A stretch of 64,000 nt of DNA from contig CM042559.1 in assembly GCA_023630585.1 (NCBI GenBank), positions 1,724,501 through 1,788,500 of the forward strand, written 5' to 3'. The translations under genes were made by a program, and so were the position numbers. Position 1 is the stretch's first letter; each line of letters begins with the position of its first letter. The notes under the pieces were generated by a model. That model was not told the origin of the DNA. It ran no database searches and saw only the letters and a list, made by a program, of their open reading frames with translations. Below, piece after piece: positions 44,547 through 57,220 of the stretch. This DNA is from Cranoglanis bouderius. Its lineage: Eukaryota; Chordata; Actinopteri; Siluriformes; Cranoglanididae.

Positions 44547-44702
44547 AAAGAGACTGAATGCTGAGCTAATGTGACTATAACCCTTGAGGCTCAGCCTACA
44601 TCACTACGTGACTTTGTTGGTATACTATCTAGACCTGTCTAGCTGGCGCTGTGATAATCCACTAGTGCTAAAGCACCGCCTCTGGCGGTCAGGAGGAATG
44701 AA
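44547..44702. repeat. DIRS right inverted terminal repeat
   Basis: Partner of the left repeat. A truncated second copy lies at about 43672-43760, and the adjacent leader (43365-43540) is duplicated at 44215-44420. The 5' side of this copy is therefore rearranged. Confidence 0.85.
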
Positions 44703-44800
44703 ACAGAACTCCAGTTATCAAAACTCACACACACCTGCGTGCACATGGCCTGAAGCCCCTCTTCTCTCCCTCTAACTCTGTAACCTGTAACAGAGACTCT

Positions 44801-44804
44801 CACT

Positions 44805-44841
<37 letters not shown>
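44801..44841. repeat. (CT)n microsatellite
   Basis: About 17 CT units with one GT, immediately before the minisatellite. Confidence 0.9.
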
Positions 44842-44846
<5 letters not shown>

Positions 44847-44854
44847 AGCTAGCA

Positions 44855-45533
44855 CTACAAGTATTGGCACCCTATCTATCCATCCAGCGCTAAAAGTTTT
44901 GGCACCCTATCTATCAACTCTAAAAGTATTGGCACCCTATCCATCCAACTCTAAAAGTATTGCCACCCTATCTATCTAACTCAAAGTTTTGGCATCCTAG
45001 CTATCTATCCAACTCTAGAAGTAATGGCACCCTATCTATCCAACTCTAGATGTATTGGCACCCTATTTATCCATCCAACTCAAAGTACTGGCACCCTATC
45101 TATCTAACTCTACAAATAGCGGCACCCTAGCTATATTGGCACCCTAGCTATCTATACAATTCTACAAGTATAGCGCACTAGCTATCAAGCCAACTCTAAA
45201 ATTATTGGCACCCTAGCTATCTATCTAATGTTATAGTTATTGGCACCCTATCTATCCAACTCTACAAGTACGTAGAGTTATAACTAGAAGAATTACTACT
45301 ACATACATAAAGTTGCCATGACAATCTTTGTGACTGATAGATCCAACTCTAGAAGTATTGGCACCCTATCTGTCCAACTCTAAAAGTACTGGTACCCTAT
45401 TTATCTAACTCTACAACTATTGGCAACCTATCTATCTCTCTAACTCTACAAGTATTGGCACTCTGTAACAGAGACTCTCATGTCATCTCTCTCTCTATCT
45501 ATCTATCTATCAATCTATCAATCTATCTATCTA

Positions 45534-45606
<73 letters not shown>

Positions 45607-45935
45607 AACTCTACAAGTATTGGCGCCCTAGCAATCTGTCTAATGCTACAAGTATTGGCACCCTATTTATCCATCCAACTCTAAAAGTATTGGTGCCTTA
45701 TCTATCCAGCTCAGCAAGTTTTGGCACCCTATCTAGCCAACTCTAAAAGTTTTGGCACCCTAGCTATCTATCCAACTCTACAAGTATTGGCACCCTATGT
45801 ATCCATCCAACTCAAAGTATTAGCACCCTATCCATCTAACTCTAAAAGTATTGGCATCCTAGCTATCTAGCCAACACTACAAGTATTGGCACCCTAGCTA
45901 TCTATCAATTGCAAAATTTGTCATGACAACTTTAT
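44855..45935. repeat. Minisatellite array, unit about 32 bp
   Basis: About thirty imperfect units of AACTCTAAAAGTATTGGCACCCTATCTATCC type, with variation CTATCTAT/CATCC at the end of each. Interrupted by a CTAT/AT tract at 45491-45604. A small array of the same unit lies at 56606-56770. Confidence 0.92.
45537..45604. repeat. (AT)n microsatellite
   Basis: About 34 AT units inside the minisatellite, grown out of a CTAT tract. Confidence 0.95.
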
Positions 45936-45950
45936 CTATCTAGTTATAAT

Positions 45951-45997
45951 TCTTCTTCTTCTTCTTCTTCTTCTTCTTCTTCTTCTTCTTCTTCTTC
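45951..45997. repeat. (CTT)n microsatellite
   Basis: Sixteen CTT units following the CTATCTAGTTATAATT block. Confidence 0.95.
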
Positions 45998-46469
45998 CCG
46001 ACAAAACTTCAGCATGTAACTCGTCCCGGACCATTCATGCTTTTATAAGCAATCCGACTTACAATGTTCGAACCATGGATAAAAAAATAGCACCTTTTTG
46101 GTGCTATTTGAATGGGAAATAAAACACGGGTGTCACAGTTCAGATGTCGTTTGGCTGATATGCTCATATCACATATAGACCCAGCATGTACACATCACAT
46201 TTTAGAATTTTCTCTGGGAATGGTGTTATTCCAGTCCCGTGGGCAATAATGAGAAATTTTGGACCCCCGTAACTCCCACACCATCAGTGACACAGACATG
46301 AATGACATGTCCGAGTCTTTGGCTTGGCCCAGAGAATCAGGAAATCCCATTAGGTAATGGATCCCACATGCATGTCGCATGGAATTTCCCATCAGAATTC
46401 CCAATACACACTAATGTAAAAAAAAAATTCTCCATAGGAAATATTCGCCACCTAACTAGTCCTGCACCG

Positions 46470-46962
46470 TAAATAACCCTCAGTTATTTAAACTATTAAT
46501 TAATTAATTAATTCTTAGTTCATTATACATATATTAGTATAGTATTATGTATCTTTTGTTGTACCTTTCTTAGTATTCGTTATGCATTTATTTTGTTTTA
46601 AAATGTTATTTTGCCCCAATTTGAGTTATTACTCCTATTGGAACTTTTATTTTGAAGTGCAGTTCCTCTGGAAAACGGGAGCGCGAACAGAATAAAGGAA
46701 GGCCGATTGGTACATGAACGCACACAAAAAGTTAATAAGTCACAGAGTTAAAAGTTAAAATAGTTATAAAATGAAATTACGACATTTAGTTGTTGTTTTT
46801 TGTTTTGTGCCTGGTTCATTTAGTACCTGGTTAATTTAGTACCTGGATAATTTAGTACCTGGTTGATAAGGACACAAGCTCTTACGTTGTGTTGTGGAGT
46901 CAATGTACAGAAAATAATTAAAAGAAAACATTCACAGACATCAGTGAAACCGGGCTGCTACA
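46470..46962 (+). repeat. BEL/Pao 5' LTR
   Basis: It aligns along its length with 52945-53427. Shared blocks include TAGTATAGTATTATGTATCTT, CCCCAATTTGAGTTATTACT, GGGAGCGCGAACAGAA and GAAATTACGACATTTAGTTG, and both end GGGGCTGCTACA/GGGCTGCTACA. The left border is placed at the first shared base. The TACCTGGTTAATTTAG motif is triplicated here and single in the 3' copy. Confidence 0.85.
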
Positions 46963-46999
46963 GTCAGAGCTTCTCCCCATTGATCTCACTCCACTGATG

Positions 47000-48570
<1,571 letters not shown>

Positions 48571-48589
48571 TGAAGGCATCCTACATGTT

Positions 48590-49303
48590 TACATGATGAC
48601 AGTTTCATCAAGACCACCAGTCCAAAACCCAGATAATACACATGTGACAGCTGCTACAGTGACTTTAAGTGTGGAATCTGGATGCCCATCTGCCAACACC
48701 TCAATGATACTGCCAGTGTGGTTGTCTTCACGGAGTAACCCAGTCTCTAAGAAGCTTGTCTACGCTCTTCTAGACACACAAAGCATCACTGTCATTGTTG
48801 AATACGCAGTAAGCCACAGCTTAAAGGTTGACTCATGCCCAATGACTCTTAAGGTCACTACCATGGTTGGAAGGGACTCGTTAATATCAAGTGAAAAGGT
48901 TTCCATCCTTAGAGCTAGAAGCTTTTAGTTTTAGACCAACCCAGATCGAGGCTACCTTCATTTTCTGTGGTAGGAAAATGGAGATTTCAATTCACAGCCG
49001 CAAATATTTCACATGAGAGTACATCTCTTTGGTGCCTCTTCATCCCCTGGGTGTATTAACTACGGGTTAAAGCACCTCGCACGAGAAGGTGAGCATCAAT
49101 ATCCCCATGGCTCACAATTAATTCTAAGAGATTTCTACATGGATGATGAGTCTCCAGTGTTGATAATGCAGAAAAAGCCATTCAGCTAGCTCAAGAGGCT
49201 CATCAGCTTTGTGCTTTAGGCGGTCTTAGGCTGTACAAGTTTGTGCTAATGACAAGGCAGTTTTGGAGGGCATACCACCCTCTGAGGGTGCAGAAGATAT
49301 AAA
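48590..49303 (+). pseudogene. BEL/Pao protease and start of RT
   Basis: An aspartic protease-like region has LPVWLSSRSNP and YALLDTQS (DTG/DTQ-type active site, about 48765). After deletions the RT catalytic block FYMDD appears near 49135, followed by AQEAHQL-type and LRLYKFVL sequence and the ALGIYW-region precursor. Confidence 0.75.
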
Positions 49304-49307
49304 AGAT

Positions 49308-49517
49308 GATTCTTTTCTATACCCAGAGTAAATGCCTAAGGCTCTTTCCAAAGGCTGGTCAGTAATGGAGAGGTTGATAGCTTTGATATTTTCTGCACCC
49401 TCAGAGGGCATACCACCCTCTGAGGGTGCAGAAGATATCAAAGCTATCAACCTCTCCATTACTGACCAGCCTTTGGCACGAGCCTTAGGCATTTACACTG
49501 GGTATAGAAAAGAATCA
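49308..49517. repeat. Near-perfect palindrome at a transposon junction
   Basis: Arms of about 100 bp with four or five mismatches meet at GAGGGCATACCACCCTC (centre about 49412). Each outer edge is the Tc1 terminus (GATTCTTTTCTATACCCA and its complement), and the inner parts are BEL RT sequence. A further forward copy of the BEL piece lies at 49266-49303. Confidence 0.92.
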
Positions 49518-49805
49518 CCCCACTTTAAAATAATCACATTTTGTTGCTTTTCAGCCTGAAATGAAGACGGACACAGTTTTTGTTTTATCCAGCTGTATTT
49601 ACTCAGTGCAACTTATAACATCCAAGTGAAAGATATAACACCAACATGTCTTGTAAACTCAAGAAGGTGTAGCTAATCACCTTCTCAATGGCACACAAAG
49701 CCATTTGACTTTCAACTTTGATCAGCTGTGGTCATTTTGATTAGCTCAGCATGAAAAGAGCTTTCCTGGAGCATTTTGTAGTGCAACTAAAGCAAACGAT
49801 CAACT

Positions 49806-52362
49806 ATGGTTGGCAAGGCACGGTCAAAATATCTCCGGGATAAAGTTGTGGACAGGCACAAGTCAGGAGATGGATCCAAAAAAAATTCAAAGGCTTTATC
49901 AATGCCCAGAAGCACAGTGAAGTCTATTATTAAGAAGTGGAAGGTATTTGGTACAACACAGACCCTCCCTGGATCAGGATGTCGCTCCAAACTGGATGAA
50001 AGAGCCAGGAGGAAACTGGTCAGAGAGGCTACCAAGAGGCCTACAACAACTCTGAAGCAGTTGCAGGAATTTATGACAAAGAGTGGTTATTGTGTGCATG
50101 TGACAACAATATCACAAATTCTCCACAAATGTGGCTTGCATGGGAGGGCTGCAAGAAAAAAGACACTCCTCAAGAAAGGCCACATGAACGCACCTTGAAG
50201 ATTCTGAGGCCACACGGAAAAACGTGTTATGGTCAGATGAGAGTAAAATTGAATTATTTGGTCTCAACACCAAACGATATGTCTGGCAGAAATCCAATAC
50301 AGCTCAGCATCCAAATAACATCATTCCTACAGTAAAGCATGGAGGTGGTAATATCCTATTACGGGGGTGTTTCTCTGCAGCAGAGACTGGAGCACTTGTC
50401 AGGATAGAAGGAAAATGGATGGGGCAAAATACCGTCAAATTCTTGAGGAAAATCTGCTGCCCTCTGCCAGAAAGTTGTTAATGGGAAGAAGGTTTACCTT
50501 CCAACATGATGGAAGGAGTACTTTGAGGAACTGATGAATGAGGAAAATGACAGAGAGAGAAGTGTACTAGAGGCAAATATTGTTGAGCAGGAAGTAGAAA
50601 GGATTAAAGGATTAGCAAGGGTGAAGTTAGGAGAGCTTTGAAGAGGATGAAGAGAGGAAAGGCGGTTGGTCCTGATGACATACCAGTGGAGGTATGGAAG
50701 TGTCTAGGAGAGATGGCAGTAGAGTTTTTAACTAGGTTGTTCAACGAGGTCTTAGAGAGTGAGAGGATGCCTGAGGAATGGAGGAGAAGTGTTTTGGTGC
50801 CGATTTTTAAGAACAAGGGAGATGTGCAGAGTTGTGGAAACTACAGAGGTATTAAGCTGATGAGCCATACAATGAAGTTGTAGGAAAGAGTAGTGGAAGC
50901 AAGGCTAAGGGGAGAAGTGAGCATTTGTGAGCAGCAGTATGGTTTCATGCCAAGAAAGAGCACTACAGATGCAATATTTGCTTTGAGAATGTTGATGGAG
51001 AAGTACAGAGAGGGTCAGAAAGAGCTGCATTGTGTCTTTGTAGATTTAGAGAAAGCGTATGACAGGGTGCCAAGAGAGGAGCTGTGGTATTGTATGAGGA
51101 GGTCTGGAGTGGCAGAGAAGTATGTTAGAGTGGTGCAGGATATGTATGAGAGCAGTAGGACAATGGTAAGGTGTGCGGTAGGTGTGACAGAGGAGTTCAC
51201 AGTGAAGGTGGGACTGCATCAAGGATCGGCTCTGAGCCCCTTCTTGTTTGCAGTGGTGATGGACAGGCTGACAGATGAGGTCATACAGGAATCTCTATGG
51301 ACTATGATGTTTGCGGATGACATTGTGATCTGTAGTGAGAGCAGGGAGCAGGTGGAGGAAACTCTAGAGAGGTGGAGGCTTGCTCTGGAGAGAAGAGGAA
51401 TGAAAGTTAGTCGCAGCAAGACAGAATACATGTGTGTGAATGAGAGGGATCCAAGGTGCAGAAGGTAAAGAAGATGCAGGATTTTAAGTACTTAGGGTCA
51501 ACAGTCCAGAGCAACGGGGAGTGTGGAAAAGAGGTGAAGAAGCTTGTGCAGGCAGGTTGGAACGGGTGGAGAAAAGTGTCAGGTCTGTTGTGTGATAAAA
51601 GAGTACCAGCAAGAATGAAAGGAAAGGTGTACAGGACAGTAGTGAGACCAGCGATGTTGTATGGTTTGAAGACAGTTGCACTGAAGAAAAGACAGGAGGA
51701 AGAGTTAGAGGTAGCAGAGCTGAAGATGTTGAGGTTCTCTTTGGGTGTGACAAGGATGGATAGGATCAGGAATGAGTACATCAGAGTGTGAGATGTTTTG
51801 GAGACAAAGTTAGAGAGGCCAGGTTGAGATGGTTTGGACATGTTCAGAGGAGGGAGAGTGAATATATCGGTAAAAGGATGCTGAGGTTAGAGCTGCCAGG
51901 CAGGAGGCCGAGAGGAAGACCAAAGAGGAGGTTTATGGATGTAGTGAAGGAGGACATGAAGGTAGTCGGTCTGAGAGAAGAGGATGCAGGGGATAGGGCT
52001 AGATGGAGGCAGATGATTCGCTGTGACGACCCCTGAAGGGAACAGCCAAAAGGAAAAGAAGAAGATGACAATGACCCAAAGAACACAGCAAAACTGACCA
52101 CACAGTGGTTGAAGGAGAAAAAGGTGAATGTCCTTGCATGGCCTAGTCAGAACCCAGACTTAAACCCCATTGAAAATCTATGGAATGACTTGAAGACTGT
52201 AGTCCACAAACGGTCACCATCAAATTTAACTGAACTTGAGCAGTTCTACAAAGAAGAGTGGGCAAATTTTGCAAAGTCTAGATGTGCAAAGTTAGTAGAG
52301 ACATATCCCAACAGACTAAAGGCTGTAATAAAAAAATTAAGGCAAATTAAAGCAAGGGGGTG
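49806..52362 (+). pseudogene. Tc1-like transposase, split by LINE
   Basis: From ATG 49806: helix-turn-helix region (VVDRHKSGDGSKKNSKAL, STVKSIIKKW), the GRPR-like SGCRSKLDERARRK, a second HTH, then (one frame over) WSDESKIELFGLN at about 50227 with the first catalytic Asp. After the LINE (50510-52064) it resumes with DDNDPKNTAK at about 52066 (second Asp) and LNPIENLWNDLK (catalytic Glu, about 52165). The stop is at 52360. Frameshifts near 50200 and the insertion inactivate it. Confidence 0.85.
50510..52064 (+). mobile_element. RTE-type LINE, 5'-truncated
   Basis: It is flanked by ATGA (50506-50509 and 52065-52068) and ends in a GAA-rich tail. RT has KAVGPDDIPVEVWK, HCVFVDLEKAYDRVPREELW (motif A), QGSALSPFLFAVVMD and MFADDIVICSE (catalytic FADD, about 51310). 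The C-terminal part includes LRWFGHVQRRESEYIG and MIRCDDP-stop. A TAG at 50881 and a frameshift near 51465 break it. Its last 400 bp nearly equal 20687-21088. Confidence 0.9.
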
Positions 52363-52576
52363 ATCCTTTTTTCCAACTCACTGATTCTGGTTTTTAATTT
52401 TAAAAAATTAAAAAATTCTGACATGTTGGTGTTATATCTTTCACTTGGATGTTATAAGTTGCACTGAGTAAATACAGCTGGATAAAACAAAAACTGTGTC
52501 CATCTTCATTTCAGGCTGAAAAGCAACAAAATGTTATTATTTTAAAGGGGGGTGATTCTTTTCTATACCCACTGTA

Positions 52577-52866
52577 TGAGCCTGTGGAGCATGACAGTTT
52601 CAGATTTCACATCAGTCTTAAGAACAGCCAGCAACCCGTCGGGGCATACTAGCTACCGTCACCTCACTGTTTGATCCCTTGAGGTTTCTTGCTCCATTCT
52701 TACTTCAAGGTTAACTGAAGGTTGTGCTTCAAGAGATGTGCAGAAATGGCATGGACTGGGATGACCCCATACCTGATGTTTTGCAGACAAGGTGGGAGTA
52801 TTGGAAAGGTGGTCTTGACAAATTGGAGAAGATCAATGTACCTCGTTGCATCATCTTTAAGTTTTA
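52577..52866 (+). pseudogene. BEL/Pao RT, part after the Tc1 insertion
   Basis: It resumes the BEL frame with HDSFRFHISLKNSQQP, the LTSLFDPLRFLAP block and LQEMCRNGMDWDDPIPDVLQ, ending PRCIIFK. The piece joins logically to ...RALGIYT before 49496. The rest of pol is deleted before the 3' LTR. Confidence 0.78.
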
Positions 52867-52944
52867 AGTGATGGTTATTTGATTTTAGAAATCACTCATG
52901 ATTTATAGTTGGATATTATAATCATTCATGATTTGGTGGGAGTA

Positions 52945-53427
52945 TAAATAACCTCGGTTATTTAAATGATGAATGAATTAATTAGTTTTTAGTTTGTTAT
53001 ATTAGTATAGTATTATGTATCTTTTATTGTATCTTTTCTTAGTATTAGTTATGTGTTTATTTTGTTTTAAAATGTTTTTTCCCCAATTTGAGTTATTACT
53101 CCTATAGGACTTTTATTTTGAAGTGTGGTTCCTCCGGCAAAAGGGAGCGCGAACAGAAAAAAGGAAGGGCGATCGGTACATGGATGCACACACAATGTTA
53201 CTAAGTCACGGAGTTCAAAGAAGAAGTTAAAATAGTTATAAAGTGAAATTACGACATTTAGTTGTCGTTTTTGTTTTGTGTTTGTACCTGGTTAATTTAG
53301 TACCTTGTTGCTAAGGGCGCAAGCTCTTAGGGTGTGTTGTGGAGTCAATGACAGAAAAGAATTAAGGGAAGACATTCACAGACATCAGTGAAAAAATGAA
53401 TTTGTATTATTCAGTGGGGCTGCTACA
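52945..53427 (+). repeat. BEL/Pao 3' LTR
   Basis: Preceded by a short purine-rich ATTTGGTGGGA. Diverged from the 5' LTR by scattered substitutions and small indels. Confidence 0.85.
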
Positions 53428-53490
53428 CGCACTGTTTTACTTAGAGACATGGATCATACCTCAAACTGTTCTACTGTCCTCTTCTTCTAG

Positions 53491-53491
53491 A

Positions 53492-53566
<75 letters not shown>
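53491..53566. repeat. (ATT)n microsatellite
   Basis: About 25 ATT units just outside the BEL element. Confidence 0.95.
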
Positions 53567-53567
<1 letters not shown>

Positions 53568-53639
53568 TTATTTTTTTAAGGTTTTGGGGGCTTTTGGGTG
53601 TGGAGAGGGGGCTCTGTAGTGTAGGGGCTCCCTTTTACA

Positions 53640-54289
53640 AAACCTTGCAGCATGAATCATACATACTTTTTTCCTTTATTTACGTAGAAAAAAGGGAAAC
53701 AGGAAGTGTCTCATATCTTCTGAGTGCATTGAGTGATTTAGATTAAACTTGAGCTGTCATATAGTGTTGCCATGGTAACACATCAAACATTAATGCTCAT
53801 TTCTGGTGTTTGTGAGGCCCTTAGCATGCTTAAAAGTTCATGAAAGTCAGCACACATGTCAGAGTTATCAGGGTTGTTGAGTGCATTGAGTGATTTAGAT
53901 GAAACTTGAGCTATATGTTTGGGACTGGGGGCTGATCACATGGATGTGGCAGCAGGAAGTGTGTCACTTAAAACAGGCTTTCAAATAGTCTTCTTATATT
54001 TAGCCTAATTTCTTAAACTTGGTCAGAATAATGCCAAGACATGGCTGTAAAATTATGAAAGGATTTTTGATATCTTAAATATTGTTGCCATGGTAATGCA
54101 TCAAACATTTTTCTCTTTTCTAGTGTTTTTTTTCTAGAGTTTTTTGAGGCTCTTAGCCTTTCAGCCCAGTTTGCCATTAGTTTGCCGTGCCATCGACAAA
54201 TGCTGGTTAAAGCTCTATCATGCAAAGAAGAAGCTATACGTGAACATGATCCAGAAACGCTGACATTTTCTCTTTTAAAGCTCATTTAA
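53640..54289. repeat. Unclassified teleost repeat, first part
   Basis: Blocks AACAGGAAGTGTCTCATATC, GAGTGATTTAGAT..AAACTTGAG and TGTTGCCATGGTAA occur two or three times here and again at 55120-55440. The Tc1 half at 54290-55065 lies between. Non-coding. Confidence 0.7.
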
Positions 54290-55065
54290 AATGGACTGAG
54301 GCAAAGTGGAAAACTGTTCTGTGGTCAGATAAATCGAAATTTGAAATTCTTTTTGGAAACCATGGACACCGTGTCCTCTGGACTAAAGAGTTATCAGCAG
54401 TCAGTTCAAAAGCCTGCATTTCTGATGGTTTGGGGGTGCATTAGTGCAATGGAATGGGCAGGTTGCACATCTGGAAAGGCACCATCAATGCTGAAAGGTA
54501 TATACAGGTTTTAGAGCAACATATGCTTCCATCCAGACTATGTCTTTTTCAGGGAAGGCCTTGCATATTTCAGAAAGACAATGCTAAACCACATACTGCA
54601 TCTATTACAACAGCATGGCTGTTAGGTAGTAAAGGAGTCCTGCCTGCAGTCCAGTCCTTTCACCAATTGAAAACATTCGGCGCATCATGAAACGAAAAAT
54701 ACGACAAAGAAGACCCAGGACTGTTGAGCAGCTAGAATCCTGTATCAGACACGAATGGGACAACATTCCTCTCCCAGAACTCCAGCAACTGGTCTCCTCA
54801 GTTTCCAGACATATACGGACTGTTGTTAAAAGAAGAGGGGATGCTACACAGTGGTAAACATGGCCCTGTCCCAACTTTTTTGAGACGTGTTGCTGCCATC
54901 AAATTCAAAATTACCTTATTTTTTCCTTAAAATGGTACATTTGGTATGTTTTCGATGTTCTGTTTTCAATAAAAATATAGGTTTATGAGATTTGTAAATC
55001 ATTGCATTCTGTTTTTATTTACATTTTACACAGCGTCCCAACTTTTTTGTAATTGGGGTTGTACA
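54290..55065 (+). mobile_element. Tc1-like transposon, 3' half
   Basis: Transposase from WSDKSKFEILFGNHGH (first Asp, about 54330) through FQKDNAKPH (second Asp, about 54575) and, one frame over, SPIENIRRIMKRK (catalytic Glu) to TQW-stop at about 54857. The right terminus ends CGTCCCAACTTTTTTGTAAT then TGGGGTTGTA (about 55060). This terminus is related to the left end of the element at 28806, so they are likely the same family. Confidence 0.82.
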
Positions 55066-55915
55066 CTGTGAAGGGATTTTTGATATCTCAAACGGTTTTG
55101 CCATAGCGAGGCAATAAATTTATGGCAAAATAAAAGGAAACAGGAAGTGTCTCATATCTTCTGCATGCAATGAGTGATTTAGATCAAACTTGAGCTGTAT
55201 GTTTGGTCACAGGGGATCACTTGGATGTGACTACTGTGAGTCACAGTCCTAGCGCCACCAACTAGCAGCAGGAAGTGTGTGACTTACAACAGACTTTGCA
55301 ATAATCCTCTTATATTTACCTGAATTGCCTCTAACATTGTCAGAATACTGTCAAGACACAGATAATGTAAAATTGCAAAAGGAGTCTTGATATCTTACAT
55401 AGTGTTGTCGTGGTAAGCATCAAACTTTAATTCTCTTTTATTTGACATGTAGGCACAAAATTTGAGAGGGATCATTGATAGCGTGTACTCTAGGTACATG
55501 AGAAATTTGAATGCAGCGCCACCTAGTGTTCTAGAGATATAAGGTTTTTTGTAAAAACACATAACTTTTGAAAACATTGTCCAAAAATTTTTTGTGTGTG
55601 TGTTATTACATTCCTTAGTTTATGCGGATTCCAAAGATATCTCATTTGCCATTTTCCGTCATTTTGTTTGTTCGCCATATTGGAGTAAATGAAAAACAGT
55701 TTTTTCGCTACTCCTTCTACAAATCTTGTCCAATTTTGTTCCAAATCGGCTCAGAAATGTTTGGACAGAGCCACACAGAAATGACAGAAAAGATTTTTGA
55801 TATTCTCTACCGTTCTTGAGAAATACATTTATGAAATTGACAGTGCCTATGTTTGTTGTCATGCTAATTAGCTTAGCATGCTAATTAGCTCATTCTCACC
55901 TTGGAGCCCCTGCTC
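55066..55915. repeat. Unclassified teleost repeat, second part
   Basis: It continues and duplicates the repeat at 53640-54289 (GGATTTTTGATATCT, CAGCGCCACCTAGTG, CTTGTCCAATTTTGTTCCAA, TAATTAGCTTAGCATGCTAA). No coding frame supported. Confidence 0.65.
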
Positions 55916-55953
55916 AGAATTAAAAAAAATTGTATGTTCTCTGTGTGGAGCTG

Positions 55954-56427
55954 TCATGGGTTTCCCCTCGCACCGTGGTGCAGAAGCATTCAGCGCGCGT
56001 GAACTGTCCTAAGCGCTTCATTGACATTGACTTTGTTTACGCTGGCACATGTGTTTTGTTTTGATTTCTGTCCTGTCTCTGCCCCTGTATTGTGATTGGT
56101 TGTTTCCTAATCTCCCAGCTGTTCTGTGTTATCCCCATTGATTACTTTGTGTATTTAAACCTCCGTGTTTCATTGTCTCAGCGCGTAGTATTGTGAGTTC
56201 TGTGTTTTCCACCAGACCTGTACCAAGCCTTTGATCTTTGTTCCGCGATTCTTAGTTTCTTGATCTTGTTTTGTCCTCACATTTCTGATTCTCATCTATG
56301 TCCTGTCTATTGCCGATCACCTGACCCGTCGCCTGTTTATGACCATGTCTTTGCCTTCTGATTTTGGATTTGTCTGCCTGTCTCTTATAATAAAAGCTTA
56401 TACTGCATTTGCATCCACCTATCATTA
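55954..56427 (+). mobile_element. Solo LTR, same group as 13884-14531
   Basis: From TGTCATGGGTTTCCCC to a CATTACA end. It has a GTCCTGTCTCTGCCCC block, TTGTGATTGG (CCAAT), TATTTAAACC (TATA-like) near 56152 and AATAAAAGC near 56388. No flanking duplication was found, so edges are provisional. Confidence 0.6.
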
Positions 56428-56605
56428 CATAGCAAGTGCACAGTGATCAGACTCTCAGTTTTCCCGTAGAAGACGACGAAAAATCCCAAAAACTCCCATT
56501 CACTTACACTAACGGAACGTTCCGAGCCTGGTTCAAAACTCACACACACCTGCATGCACACGGCCTGAAGCCCCTCAGAGACTCTCACTTAATCTCGCTC
56601 TCCCT

Positions 56606-56770
56606 CCTCTAAAACTATTGGCACCCTATCCGTGCAACTCAAAGTATTGGCACCCTATATGTCCAGCTATAAAACTATTGGCACCCTATCCGTGCAACTC
56701 AAAGTATTGGCACCCTATATGTCCAGCTCTAAATGTATTGGCACCCTATCTGTCTGACTCTAGACATATT
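56606..56770. repeat. Small minisatellite array
   Basis: Five units of AACTATTGGCACCCTATCCG/ATATGTCC type, the same family as 44855-45935. It is followed by GCTTTGTCAAGCCAACATC as at 43820. Confidence 0.88.
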
Positions 56771-56794
56771 GGCTGCACATTAGCTTCAGATTTC

Positions 56795-57070
56795 AAACCG
56801 GCTTTGTCAAGCCAACATCAAGGTTTGCCATGACAAACTTGAAATATCTAGTTGTTTTGTCTTAAGAAAGCCAACATACTGTTTTGCTTTATAAGCTTAT
56901 TATTATTATTATTATTATTCTGAGACCCAAAAAATTAAATTGCTACTCGAGTGACTCAAGTTGCTATGACTTTTCTAAGTGATCGGATTTACAGAATTCC
57001 CGTTACAGAAGCTCAAAGTGGCCAAAATTCCCAATGACTTGCATATTAACCATTTCTGACTGTTAGAACT
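56795..57070. repeat. Interspersed repeat with (ATT)n
   Basis: Second copy of the block described at 43766-44160, with a short ATT run (56897-56920). Confidence 0.75.
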
Positions 57071-57186
57071 CCTTGAGCTTGAGCCAGAACTGGATTATGA
57101 ATGGGTATTAGGAGAAGGTCTTTGGCCAAGACATGTTTTATCAAAGGAGGAGGGCAAAACACATGCATACAGTATTCATACCATTG

Positions 57187-57188
<2 letters not shown>

Positions 57189-57217
<29 letters not shown>
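57189..57217. repeat. (CA)n microsatellite
   Basis: About 14 CA units. Flanking 57070-57188 shows nothing recognisable. Confidence 0.92.

Positions 57218-57220
<3 letters not shown>

Larger units (their letters stand above)
39700..44705 (-). mobile_element. DIRS1-like tyrosine-recombinase retrotransposon, degenerate
   Basis: Inverted terminal repeats of about 150 bp (39712-39865 and 44547-44702) share GCGGTGCTTTAGCAC, GTGGATTATCACAGCG, ACCAACAAAGTCACGTAGTGA and GGCTGAGCCTCAAGG. An extra copy of the outermost motif at 39945-39990 is the internal complementary region expected for DIRS circle-junction replication. Coding is on the minus strand, in order gag, RT, RNase H, tyrosine recombinase. 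The right end contains a partly duplicated terminal region. Confidence 0.88.
49496..52574 (+). mobile_element. Tc1-like transposon with long TIRs, carrying a LINE
   Basis: Inverted repeats of about 190 bp share GGGTATAGAAAAGAATCACC, CACATTTTGTTGCTTTTCAG and AACACCAACATGT, with TA on both outer sides (49494-49495, 52575-52576). It sits in BEL RT. Transposase is split by an RTE LINE. Confidence 0.9.
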
